Position numbers and translations under genes: made by a program
Assembly (NCBI RefSeq): GCF_000812465.1
Contig: NZ_JWMA01000199.1
Location: forward strand, 115,053 to 179,052
DNA: 64,000 bases
Direction of reading: 5' to 3'
Source of the DNA: Cupriavidus sp. IDO
Lineage (GTDB): Bacteria > Pseudomonadota > Gammaproteobacteria > Burkholderiales > Burkholderiaceae
Shown: in pieces, positions 27,693 to 35,947 of the stretch
How the letters are laid out: every line of letters starts with the position of its first letter
Numbering within the stretch: position 1 is the stretch's first letter
Notes under the pieces: model-generated
Databases searched by the model: none
What the model was told of the DNA's origin: nothing
The model's input: only the letters and a program-made list of their open reading frames with translations

Positions 27693-28934
27693 ATGAGCAA
27701 TATCTACATCGCTGGTATCGCCATGACCGTGTTCGGTCGGCACTTCGAACGCAGCCTTGATGATCTCGCTGGCGAGGCGCTGCGCGGTGCCTTGCAGGAC
27801 GCTGGCTGCCGCGCTGACGCCATCGGCGCGGCCTTCTACGCCGGCATCACCAACGGCGCGTTGCAGGGGCAGTGGTCGATCCCGGGCCAGGTCATCTTCA
27901 GCAAGATCGGGATCGAAGGCATTCCGGTGTTCAACGTCGAGAATGCCTGCGCGTCCGGCAGCACCGCGGTTCACCTGGCGGTACAGCACCTCCGGGCCGG
28001 CGCCTGCGACGTCGCGCTGGCGCTAGGCGCGGAAAAGATGAACGTCGCGGACAAGGCGAAGTCTCTCGCGTTGTTCGAATCTGGCTGGGACGTGTCTCGC
28101 GTCGAAGACAACTTCGCGACGCTGGCGAAGCTCGGCGAAGGCATCGTGCCGCCGCCCGGATCGGAATCGGACAGGCCCTATAGCCGCTTCATGAAGATCT
28201 ACGCGGCGATGTGCCGGCATCACATGAAGACCTACGGCACCACGCAGCGTCAGATTGCCGCCGTGTCGTCCAAGAACCATCGGCATTCGGTGCACAACCC
28301 GCATTCGCAGTTCCGCCAGGCCTTCACCATCGACGAGGTGCTGGCCGCGCCGCCGATCACCTATCCGATCACGCTGCCGATGTGCGCGCCGGTGTCGGAC
28401 GGCGCGGCGGCGGCAATCCTCTGCACCGAAGAGGGCTTGCGGCGCATCGGTGCCGATCGCAGTCGCTGTATCCGGGTTGCGGCCAGCGTGATCCGCAGCT
28501 TCACGCATCGGCGCATCGATGAACCGGAAAGGGGCATCGGCCGCCTTGCTGCGCTGCAGGCATACGAGCAGGCCGGCGTGGGCCCGCAAGACATGGATGT
28601 CGCCGAGGTGCACGATGCGTCAGCGATGGGAGAGATCATCCAGGCCGAGAACCTGGGGCTGGTGCCGCCCGGCGAAGGTGGCCCCGCTGCGGAGCGCGGC
28701 GATTTCACGCTTGGCGGGCGCATCCCCATCAATACCTCCGGTGGCCTCGAATCCAAGGGCCACCCGCTCGGCGCGACCGGCATTGGCCAGCTCTACGAGT
28801 TGGTTACCCAACTGCGCGGGGATGCCGGCGTGCGACAGGTGCCAGGCGCGCGTCATGCGATCCAGGAAAACGGCGGCGGATTGCAGGGCGTCGAAGAGGC
28901 GGCGCTCGCCATCCACATCTTGAGCAAGAACTAA
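27693..28934 (+). CDS. SCP2-type thiolase
   Basis: A 413-residue thiolase-family enzyme. The nucleophile Cys lies in VENACASGSTAVHL (about residue 89), with EVHDAS (about 306) and GGLESKGHPLGATGIGQ (about 350-366) containing the active-site His, and a C-terminal QENGGG loop. This set is that of the SCP-x/SCP2 thiolase group found in sterol, alicyclic and side-chain degradation rather than of FadA. It follows the acyl-CoA ligase by 27 bases and precedes a FAD oxidoreductase by 11 bases. It probably cleaves a beta-ketoacyl-CoA of the island's pathway. Confidence 0.9.
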   Translation: MSNIYIAGIAMTVFGRHFERSLDDLAGEALRGALQDAGCRADAIGAAFYAGITNGALQGQWSIPGQVIFSKIGIEGIPVFNVENACASGSTAVHLAVQHLRAGACDVALALGAEKMNVADKAKSLALFESGWDVSRVEDNFATLAKLGEGIVPPPGSESDRPYSRFMKIYAAMCRHHMKTYGTTQRQIAAVSSKNHRHSVHNPHSQFRQAFTIDEVLAAPPITYPITLPMCAPVSDGAAAAILCTEEGLRRIGADRSRCIRVAASVIRSFTHRRIDEPERGIGRLAALQAYEQAGVGPQDMDVAEVHDASAMGEIIQAENLGLVPPGEGGPAAERGDFTLGGRIPINTSGGLESKGHPLGATGIGQLYELVTQLRGDAGVRQVPGARHAIQENGGGLQGVEEAALAIHILSKN

Positions 28935-28945
28935 GGGAGAAAGAC

Positions 28946-30295
28946 ATGGTTCGGTTCGACGGGCAGGCCAGGCAGGCGTATCGCCCGCTCGGCGGGTGGG
29001 TGGATAAGCTGGATGATCCGCAACCCGAGCTGGAGGGTGACGTCAGTGCGGACGTGGTAGTGGTCGGGGCCGGCTTTGCCGGGTTGTCAACCGCGCTGGA
29101 GCTTGCCGCGCGCGGGGCCAAAGTGATTGTCCTCGAGCGCGAGTTCGCCGGCTTCGGCGCGAGCGGGCGCAACGCGGGCTATCTCGCCGGCGGTCAGGGG
29201 CTGGAGTACGACCTGTTCCTCAAGCGCGTGGGGCGCGAGCAGGCGAAGCATATCGTGGGCTTCTACGACGAAGGCGTCGACTACGTGGAACGGAAGCTGG
29301 GCGAGTACGGGATCGACTGCGACTACAACGCGTCGGGCATTATCCGCGCGGGCGTCCATCCGTCCCAGGAGAAGAAGCTGCGCGAGAGTATGCACACCGG
29401 CATTGAACTCGGCTCTGCCGGGGAATTCCTGGACCAGGCCGCGATGCGGGCACGCGGCATCCCGCCGGCGTTCCTGTTCAGCTGCTACGTCCCCACTGGC
29501 GGCACACTCGACCCCGGCAAGTATGTGATGGGGCTGCGGCGCGCGGCGCTGCGCGCGGGAGTGAGGCTCTGCGAGAACACGGCAGTGCAGTCCTGGGACG
29601 AAGGTGCCACCGTCAGGGTGCGGACCGCGCGGGGCAGCGCGAGCGCGCCGTTCGTGGTGCTCGCCACCAACGCCTATACGCCGCAGCTCGGCCTGCTGCG
29701 GAACAAGGTGATGCCGCTGCGGGTGTCGGCGCTCGAGACCGAGCCGCTGTCGGCGACCCAACTGGCGTCGCTGGGCTGGCCCCGGCGCGAGGGCATCGTG
29801 ACTTCGCACTGGACGATGGAAAGCCATCGCCTGACGGCACGCAATACGCTGGTGCTGACCACGAAGCGGCTCCGTTACGTCTATGGCTCGCAGACACCCA
29901 ACGTGCCGGATGAGGCGTCCTATCGTGCACTGGCAAAGGCGCTGCACGAGCGGTTCCCCATGCTGGGAGCCGTTGCTATCCGGTCATGCTGGAGCGGCTA
30001 TATAAGCTTTGCCTACGATGCGCTACCTGTGGTCGGCGAAGCCGGAGCGCAGCGGAACATTCTCTATACCGCCGGGTGTTCCGGGCACGGCGTCGGCACT
30101 CAGTCGCTGATGGGGCTATTGCTGGCCGAGCGGATTGGCGGCGCCGAGCACCCGCTGCTTTCGGCGCTGCGCCACAAGACACCGTCTACGCTGCCAGAAC
30201 CGCTGCAATGGTGCGCCGTCAATTCCGCGCTGGGCGTGGCCAATATGCTGGACGAGCGCGTGAACCGCAAGGCGCGGGACGCAGCTCTCCAATAG
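28946..30295 (+). CDS. DadA-like FAD-dependent oxidoreductase
   Basis: A 449-residue protein of the D-amino-acid oxidase (DAO) superfamily, close to gamma-glutamylputrescine oxidase or PuuB-like enzymes. It begins with a short N-terminal arm (YRPLGGWVD) and the FAD motif VVVVGAGFAGLSTALELAARGAKVIVLE (about residues 33-61), then GFGASGRNAGYLAGG, and ends with the second FAD region YTAGCSGHGVGTQSLMG (about 370-386). No signal peptide is present, so it acts in the cytoplasm, unlike the two Tat-exported oxidases. It likely oxidises a secondary or primary amine or an amino acid. It is last in the module B operon. Confidence 0.85.
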   Translation: MVRFDGQARQAYRPLGGWVDKLDDPQPELEGDVSADVVVVGAGFAGLSTALELAARGAKVIVLEREFAGFGASGRNAGYLAGGQGLEYDLFLKRVGREQAKHIVGFYDEGVDYVERKLGEYGIDCDYNASGIIRAGVHPSQEKKLRESMHTGIELGSAGEFLDQAAMRARGIPPAFLFSCYVPTGGTLDPGKYVMGLRRAALRAGVRLCENTAVQSWDEGATVRVRTARGSASAPFVVLATNAYTPQLGLLRNKVMPLRVSALETEPLSATQLASLGWPRREGIVTSHWTMESHRLTARNTLVLTTKRLRYVYGSQTPNVPDEASYRALAKALHERFPMLGAVAIRSCWSGYISFAYDALPVVGEAGAQRNILYTAGCSGHGVGTQSLMGLLLAERIGGAEHPLLSALRHKTPSTLPEPLQWCAVNSALGVANMLDERVNRKARDAALQ

Positions 30296-30375
30296 GGCCG
30301 GCCTGCAATTGCCGCCGCTGTTATCGACAATGGAGGAAACCGCCGCCGAACCGACCCGGGCGCCATGCGCCTCGA

Positions 30376-30400
30376 CGGGCGTCAGATATAATGACGCCCG
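30376..30400. promoter_or_regulatory. Inverted repeat over a TATAAT box, likely TetR self-operator
   Basis: Nine-base arms CGGGCGTCA (30376-30384) and TGACGCCCG (30392-30400) are separated by seven bases. A perfect -10, TATAAT (30387-30392), sits in the centre, about 75 bases before the TetR start. A repressor on this site would block RNA polymerase. The -35 is weak. Confidence 0.75.
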
Positions 30401-30465
30401 CCCAGCGAACCGCTGGCGCGATCCTTTTCGCAGGGCTGGAACGCCCTTGTACGAGGCAGAAGAAA

Positions 30466-31152
30466 ATGACAGTGCCTATGGAGCAGCGCAGCACCAGAAA
30501 GCGGCGCGCGTCGAGCGCGGCGCCGGCAGGAGCAGACCCTGAGACCTTGCGAGCCCAGGGCTTGCGCACACGCAATGCCATCGTTCGCGTTGCCAGAAAG
30601 CTGCTGCTTGAAAGCGGCAGCCTGGAGTTCTCGCTGCGTGCCGTCGCCCTCGGCGCGGGGATCAGCATCAGTAACCTCCAGTACTACTTTCCGACCAGGC
30701 AGGCCGTCCTGCGGGCGATCATGGCGCCGATTATCGACGCCTATCTCGAGGATCTGAAGTGCGCGCTGGACAGCAGCGTCTCGCCGCGCGAATCGCTCGA
30801 CGCGCTGCTGGAGAAGGCGCTCACCGACGCGAGGAATGCCAAGGACTCGGCGCTGTGGTGGCACTTTATTTCGCTGGCGTCGACGGATCCCGAGTGTGCC
30901 CGGATGTTTGACGAGTGGTACGACACGCTGACTCGCGGCATCGCGGAACTGCTGCGCGCCGTGAATCCGAAGCTGAAGACGGCCGACAGCCTGCACGCGG
31001 CCTCGCTGCTGATTGCACTGGCGGACGGCCTCGCGCTGCAACTCGGGGCGGGACGGCGCAAGCGCGATTACCCGCGCGGCCTCGACGCGGCATTCCGGGC
31101 CGCCGTCAATGACATCGTGCTGCGGGACAGGTCGACCGAAGCGACCGGCTAG
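30466..31152 (+). CDS. TetR/AcrR-family repressor
   Basis: A 228-residue regulator started at 30466 (a second ATG at 30478 is possible); the frame reads much further upstream as GC-rich noise. After a basic N-terminal arm, the helix-turn-helix lies at about residues 30-80 (LRTRNAIVRVARKLL... FSLRAVALGAGISISNLQYYFPTRQAVL). The rest is an all-helical ligand-binding domain. It has its own promoter with an overlapping inverted repeat (30376-30400). It lies between the module B operon and module C, so it may control the island, but its operator differs from the shared module sequence. Confidence 0.88.
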   Translation: MTVPMEQRSTRKRRASSAAPAGADPETLRAQGLRTRNAIVRVARKLLLESGSLEFSLRAVALGAGISISNLQYYFPTRQAVLRAIMAPIIDAYLEDLKCALDSSVSPRESLDALLEKALTDARNAKDSALWWHFISLASTDPECARMFDEWYDTLTRGIAELLRAVNPKLKTADSLHAASLLIALADGLALQLGAGRRKRDYPRGLDAAFRAAVNDIVLRDRSTEATG

Positions 31153-31186
31153 CCGCTGCAACGCCGTTGCACAGGCTCGGGGAGAC

Positions 31187-31249
31187 AGGGAATACCCTGT
31201 CTTTTTTTTCGCTTGTATGTTTGGCAACATGACCTATGTTTTGTAATGT
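31187..31249 (+). promoter_or_regulatory. Island promoter module C (for the acyl-CoA dehydrogenase operon)
   Basis: AGGGAATACCCT (31187-31198), 22 T-rich bases, -35 TTGGCA (31221-31226), a 17-bp spacer with TGACCTA at 31230-31236, and -10 TAATGT (31244-31249), 70 bases before the first gene. Same geometry as modules A and B. Confidence 0.8.
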
Positions 31250-31319
31250 GTTCTATTAAATCGGCAACCGGATTCCCGGCAGGCCGGTGCGCATGTTTCC
31301 ACGACAGGAGGAGACCAAA

Positions 31320-32609
31320 ATGATTCGTTTGCACAAGACCGCAGCGTTGCCGGCGACCGGCATGACCGGATTCGAGACGCCGCTGGGCGAAGAGGAAAGC
31401 GCGATCCAGCAGACTGTCCACCGCTTCGCGCGCGACGTGCTGCGGCCGGTCGGCCGGGAGCTCGACCGCATGACACCGGAGGAGGTCATCGCCCCCGGGT
31501 CGCCGTACTGGGCCGCGATGATGGAAAGCGCGAAGCTCGGACTCGATCCGCAGCTCATCGCGCAGTTCCCGCCCGAGACCGCGGTGCGCATCGAATCGCT
31601 GATCGGTGAAGAGCTGGGCTGGGGGGATTCGGGCCTGGCCGTTTCGCTCGGCGCCGCGACGATGCCGATGATGATGGCGCAGTCGATCGGAAATCAGGAG
31701 CTGATCGACATGTGCGCCGGCAAGGTCGGCTGCTGGATGAACACGCAGCCCGACCGCGGCTCCGATGCCGCGATCCTGTACCGCGAAGAATTGAGCGCGG
31801 GCGGAAAGCAGCCGACTGGAAACGTCACCGCGAAGGTCGGCGCCGACGAGATCGTCATCAACGGGCAGAGCTCGGCGTGGGTGTCGAACGGGTCGGTGGC
31901 GCAGGTCGCGCTCGCCTACATGGCGGCGGACTATGGCGATGGCTTCCACGGCACGGGCGAGCATGGCGCGTTCACCAACGGCATCGGCATGATCCTGCCG
32001 CTCGATCTGCCGGGCATTTCGCGCGGCAAGCCGCTGGACAAGATCGGCCAACGCGCCTTGCCCCAGGGCGAGATCTATTTCGACAACGTCAGGGTGCCGA
32101 GGCGTTTCGCCGTCGCGCTGAAGGACGACTATCTCGGCAACCTGGCCTCGACCTGGTCGTACGCGGGCACGCACATGTGCCAGGTCTTCGTCGGCGCGGC
32201 CCGCGCCGCTTTTGAGCTGGCGCTTGCCTATTGCCACGAGCGCAAGCAGGGCGGGGCGCTTCTGATGGAGCACCAGATGACGCATCTGCGCGTGGGGGAG
32301 ATGCTGCGCCGGCTGGAGATGGCACGCGCCATCGCCCGCCGCAGCCTGGCCTTTTCACGCATGTCCCCGCAGAGCCACCCTTACGCGACGGCGCAGGCCA
32401 AGGTCAGCGTGACCGAAGAAGCCATGAAGATCACGCACGAGGCGTTCCAGCTTTTCGGCGGCAACGGCACCACGCGCGAATTTCCGATTGAGAAGCTCTT
32501 CCGCGACGTGCGCTCGGCGCTGATCGAAGACGGCGAGAACTACATCCTCACGTCGCGCCTGGGCGTGCTGGCAGGAAAGCTCTACCAGAACGGGTGGGCG
32601 CGGGAGTAA
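31320..32609 (+). CDS. Acyl-CoA dehydrogenase
   Basis: A 429-residue FAD-dependent acyl-CoA dehydrogenase, started at 31320 behind AGGAGGAGA; eleven upstream codons are excluded. The family order is intact: N-terminal helical domain, central beta domain (WMNTQPDRGSDAA..., QSSAWVSNGSVAQVALAYM) and C-terminal helical domain with FQLFGGNGTTREFPIEKLFRD (about residues 373-394). Where many family members have the base in IYEGT, this one reads IEDGE, placing Asp404 (next to Glu403) at the catalytic position. It is first in the module C operon. It should introduce the double bond in, or otherwise act on, the island's acyl-CoA. Confidence 0.88.
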   Translation: MIRLHKTAALPATGMTGFETPLGEEESAIQQTVHRFARDVLRPVGRELDRMTPEEVIAPGSPYWAAMMESAKLGLDPQLIAQFPPETAVRIESLIGEELGWGDSGLAVSLGAATMPMMMAQSIGNQELIDMCAGKVGCWMNTQPDRGSDAAILYREELSAGGKQPTGNVTAKVGADEIVINGQSSAWVSNGSVAQVALAYMAADYGDGFHGTGEHGAFTNGIGMILPLDLPGISRGKPLDKIGQRALPQGEIYFDNVRVPRRFAVALKDDYLGNLASTWSYAGTHMCQVFVGAARAAFELALAYCHERKQGGALLMEHQMTHLRVGEMLRRLEMARAIARRSLAFSRMSPQSHPYATAQAKVSVTEEAMKITHEAFQLFGGNGTTREFPIEKLFRDVRSALIEDGENYILTSRLGVLAGKLYQNGWARE

Positions 32610-32693
32610 GTGACCGAGTATGCGCGAGATGCCGGCCGTCGCAGCGGGCGGCCGCGCACTAGACAAGACAGCCATTTGCATTGAGAAGCAGTG

Positions 32694-33065
32694 ATGAGTT
32701 CATGTTCCTGCGCGACCGGCGCGGCCGCCTGGGGGCGACAGCCTGACTCCAGTGAGTTGCTCCACTTGATCCGGGCGTCGGTGGCAAGCATTCGCATGGA
32801 TGCCGCGGACGGTGCCGCCATCGAACGTCGCCTGTCGAGCCTTTTGCGGCACGCGCTCGCGACGGGCTCGCCGTTCGATATCGCGCTGGTGCTGGGGAGC
32901 GCGGCCGAGCTCATGCTGTTCCCGGAGCAGGAAGTCCTGGAGCAGTGTACTGCCGCCGTGCAACAGGCCGATCAGCAGGCGCTGCGCGGGCTCGTCTGGG
33001 CTGTCAGGCACAGAAGCATGAGAGGCGGGAAGGGCGTTCGCAGGTTCGCGGTGGACCCGCAATAA
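32694..33065 (+). CDS. Small hypothetical protein in the module C operon
   Basis: A 123-residue soluble protein started at the ATG at 32694 (GTG at 32691 is adjacent). It has a short Cys-containing start (SSCSCATGAAAWG) and then predicted helices rich in Ala and Leu (LLHLIRASVASIRMD, IERRLSSLLRHALATG, FDIALVLGSAAELMLF, EVLEQCTAAVQQAD). I do not recognise a family. It lies 84 bases after the dehydrogenase and 24 bases before oxidase copy 2, in the same direction. It has no signal peptide. Confidence 0.6.
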   Translation: MSSCSCATGAAAWGRQPDSSELLHLIRASVASIRMDAADGAAIERRLSSLLRHALATGSPFDIALVLGSAAELMLFPEQEVLEQCTAAVQQADQQALRGLVWAVRHRSMRGGKGVRRFAVDPQ

Positions 33066-33089
33066 GACTACAAGAGACAGCAAAGCATC

Positions 33090-34556
33090 ATGGGAAAGTT
33101 TTCGTCCTCTGGCACTTCAATCAACAGGCAGCGAAGGCAATGGCTAAAAATGGCCGGCGCCTCCACGGCGGCGGGAACCATCGGCTTGAGCCCGGGGCTG
33201 GCCAGGGCCGGCAAGTCTGAGGACGTCCTCGACATCGCCATTATTGGCGCAGGCCTGGCAGGCCTGACCGCCGCGCGGGATTTGCGCCAGGCTGGCTGCG
33301 AGTCCTTCGTCGTGCTGGAAGCGCGCAATCGTGTGGGTGGGCGGACGCTCAACTACGAGGTGGGCTCCGGACACGTTTCCGAAGTCGGGGGGCAGTGGAT
33401 CGGTCCCGGCCAGACGGCCGTGGCGGATCTGGCGCGCGAACTCGACGTGGGCACGTTCCCAACCTACTACAAGGGAAACACGGTCGTCCTCGGCGGTGAC
33501 GGCCGTCTGGAGGCCGACCTGAAGGGCACCTTCGGCAGCGACGAGGCGATCGGTGCCAGGCTCAGTGAACTGTCGCGCAACGTGCCGGCGGGCTCGCCGT
33601 GGAAGTCTGCGAAGGTGGCCGAGCTGGACAAGCTGTCGGTCGGTGACTGGCTGGCCCGGCAACAGGTCAAGCCTGAGGATCGGAGCGGATGGAATGCGAG
33701 CATCGGGCTTTCCGGCGGCGTGATGCCGGCCAAGATGGGGATGCTGCATTTCCTGTCGATGATCAACTCGGCGGCCTGCGACTACATGCAGCTCGACAGC
33801 ATCAAGCACAGCGCCCAGGAGACGCGATTCATCGGCGGCTCGCAAGTGCTCAGCATCAGGATGGCGCAGGCACTGGGTAAAAAGGTGCGCCTGTCATGCC
33901 CGGTCCGCCGGATTGCGAACTGGGACCGCGAGGTTGTCACGCTGCAGACGGACCAGGGCGCGGTGCGCGCCCGCCAGGTCATCATTGCCATGCATCCGGC
34001 CCTGTGCCATCAGGTGCAGTTCGATCCGCCGCTGCCGGAGAAGCGCGCCGCGCTGCAACGTGCCTGGCCCGCCCATTCGCCGGCGCGGAAGACGGCGATG
34101 GTCTATACCCGGCCATTCTGGCGCGACAAGGGCTTGAATGGACATATCTTCCAGGTCGACGGGCCGATCATCTGGGCCTTCGACAACTCTCCGCCAGGGG
34201 GCGAGATCGGCGTCATCAATGCCTTCATCTCGAACGCGCAGGTCCCCTCGGATCATCAGGCGGCTCGGCGGTTCCTGTCAGAAATCTACGCACGCGCTTT
34301 CGGTAGTGAAGCGTTGTCCCCGGTGTCATACCACGATCACGACTGGGGCCGCGCCGACCCCTGGACGCTCACCTGCGTCTCCGCCATTCCGCCAGGCTTC
34401 TGGAGCACCCACGGCGAGGCGCTGCGCCCGTCCTGCGGAAAGCTGATCTGGTCGGGGACGGAGACCGCCGAGATCTGGGCCGGCTATATGGACGGCGCCG
34501 TGCGTTCCGGCCACCAGGCCGCGCTCCAGGTACTCAATACCCTGCGTCGCGTTTAG
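33090..34556 (+). CDS. Tat-exported flavin amine oxidase, copy 2 (NicA2-like)
   Basis: A 488-residue paralogue of the oxidase at 14930-16465; by eye well over half the aligned residues are identical. It has a twin-arginine-type signal (RQRRQWLKMAGAS, Arg15-Arg16, cleavage near LARA), the FAD motif IIGAGLAGLTAARDL (Gly53, Gly55, Gly58), VLEARNRVGGRT and the C-terminal GTETAEIWAGYMDGA. Unlike copy 1 it keeps Tyr at the MAO cage position (YMDGA). A cytochrome c gene follows after nine bases, so electrons probably go to heme rather than to oxygen. Its different cage residue suggests a different substrate from copy 1. Confidence 0.88.
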   Translation: MGKFSSSGTSINRQRRQWLKMAGASTAAGTIGLSPGLARAGKSEDVLDIAIIGAGLAGLTAARDLRQAGCESFVVLEARNRVGGRTLNYEVGSGHVSEVGGQWIGPGQTAVADLARELDVGTFPTYYKGNTVVLGGDGRLEADLKGTFGSDEAIGARLSELSRNVPAGSPWKSAKVAELDKLSVGDWLARQQVKPEDRSGWNASIGLSGGVMPAKMGMLHFLSMINSAACDYMQLDSIKHSAQETRFIGGSQVLSIRMAQALGKKVRLSCPVRRIANWDREVVTLQTDQGAVRARQVIIAMHPALCHQVQFDPPLPEKRAALQRAWPAHSPARKTAMVYTRPFWRDKGLNGHIFQVDGPIIWAFDNSPPGGEIGVINAFISNAQVPSDHQAARRFLSEIYARAFGSEALSPVSYHDHDWGRADPWTLTCVSAIPPGFWSTHGEALRPSCGKLIWSGTETAEIWAGYMDGAVRSGHQAALQVLNTLRRV

Positions 34557-34565
34557 GAGGCGGAA

Positions 34566-35225
34566 ATGAAGAAACGGATATTGCTGGGCGCTGTCGCGCT
34601 CGTCGCCTCAGGACTGCTCGCCTGGTTCGGCCCCGACCTTCTCGGGTTCTATCGCCTTGACCGTTATATCTCGGCCTCGACCGCAGCCTACGATGCCGAC
34701 AGCGGCCCGTGGCCACACGTGACCGACGCTTGCGTTCACTGCCACGGCGTCAAGGGGAACTCGCTCCATCAGGGCTACCCGAGCCTCGCAGGCCAGCCGG
34801 CGCCGTACGTGGCGGCCCAGCTTCACAAGTTCGCCAGCGGGGAGCGGGCCAATCCGACCATGGCACCGTTGGCCATGACGATGAGCGAGACCGAGATCAG
34901 CCATCTGGCGGAACACTTCGCCAGGCAGCCGGCCGGCGCCAACCGGTACTTCATGCCGGAAGCCGCATTGCTGGGGAAAGGCAAGCAGTTGGTGGCGTCG
35001 GGCGGCTGTGCCGCGTGTCACGGTAGCGGACTGACGGGCCACGACACATTCCCCCGCCTCGCCGGCCAGGGCTACGACTATCTGCTGGCGCAGTTCGACG
35101 CGTTTGCCGCCGGCAAGCGCAGCGAGCCGAGCGGCATGATGAAGGCCATTGCCACGGCCGCCTCGGCGGAAGACCGCAAGGCGATGGCGACGTACCTCGC
35201 CAGCCTGGCGCCGCGCAAAGAGTGA
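34566..35225 (+). CDS. Di-heme cytochrome c, partner of amine oxidase copy 2
   Basis: A 219-residue exported cytochrome c, paralogous to that at 14249-14929. It has an N-terminal anchor (residues 4-22) and two heme sites, CVHCHG (about residue 58) and CAACHG (about residue 148), with shared surrounding segments (LLGFYRLDRYI, GYPSLAGQPAPYVAAQLHKFASGER, GQGYDYLLAQFDAFAAGKR). It follows the oxidase by nine bases. The conserved oxidase-cytochrome order in both copies is the best evidence that the pair works as a unit. Confidence 0.88.
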   Translation: MKKRILLGAVALVASGLLAWFGPDLLGFYRLDRYISASTAAYDADSGPWPHVTDACVHCHGVKGNSLHQGYPSLAGQPAPYVAAQLHKFASGERANPTMAPLAMTMSETEISHLAEHFARQPAGANRYFMPEAALLGKGKQLVASGGCAACHGSGLTGHDTFPRLAGQGYDYLLAQFDAFAAGKRSEPSGMMKAIATAASAEDRKAMATYLASLAPRKE

Positions 35226-35262
35226 TGAATCCAATCCTGCAAATCGAGTCTTAGGAGTCGTG

Positions 35263-35934
35263 ATGGACCGCAACCTTTATCTTCTCTGTTTTGCCATGTT
35301 CGTCCTCGTGACGACGTCATCGATCTACGGCCTGAAGTTCCTCGGGAAGGGCAACTATCTGCTTGGCTTCGAATGGCTGATCGTGACCTTCTCGGCGTCG
35401 AATTTCCTGCTCTTTGCCCTGGGCGGCGTGCAGTTCTCCTATCGCATCTCTTACTTCTGCGACGCGTTCTCACGGGGCTTCGGCATCCCGGTGATCGCCC
35501 TCGCGGGACTGATGGCCGTCACGCATCGCTACAAGCCGTCCATCCTGATGGATGTCTTGTTCTTCGCCGGCGCGATCGCGGGGACGATCGTGCTGGTGGC
35601 GGTCGACGCCGTGGCGCAGCCCAAGCCGTATTTCTACGTGGCGATGTGGTCGGCGTTCTCGCTGTACCTGGCCTGGTTCGCCTGGAAATTGCAGAGCGCC
35701 GGAGAGAGCCTGCACGCATTCGGCGTGTTCGTGGTCCTGCTGACCGCGCAGGCCATCGCCTGCATCTACGACTTCCACACGATTCCCGGCGATGACGCGC
35801 AGCACCTCACCTTCTTTACGCTCGCTTGCCTGACCTGGTCCTTCATGTGCGTCGAGTTGTATTACGCCTATCGCGCGCTGGAGCGAGCGGAGAAGAGCGC
35901 GGGATCGCTGGCGCCCATGCCGGCGCTGCGCTGA
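35263..35934 (+). CDS. Six-helix integral membrane protein of unknown function
   Basis: A 223-residue polytopic membrane protein started at 35263 (GGAG then ATG); the frame upstream overlaps the cytochrome gene and is not used. It has about six or seven hydrophobic segments (residues 3-22, 35-55, 67-85, 95-115, 125-142, 150-168, 183-203). I recognise no family. Its position just after the oxidase-cytochrome pair and before the phosphotransferase suggests a membrane partner for electron transfer or transport of the substrate, but nothing in the sequence proves this; no heme or quinone motif is evident. Confidence 0.65.
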   Translation: MDRNLYLLCFAMFVLVTTSSIYGLKFLGKGNYLLGFEWLIVTFSASNFLLFALGGVQFSYRISYFCDAFSRGFGIPVIALAGLMAVTHRYKPSILMDVLFFAGAIAGTIVLVAVDAVAQPKPYFYVAMWSAFSLYLAWFAWKLQSAGESLHAFGVFVVLLTAQAIACIYDFHTIPGDDAQHLTFFTLACLTWSFMCVELYYAYRALERAEKSAGSLAPMPALR

Positions 35935-35947
35935 GCAGGGCGACCGT

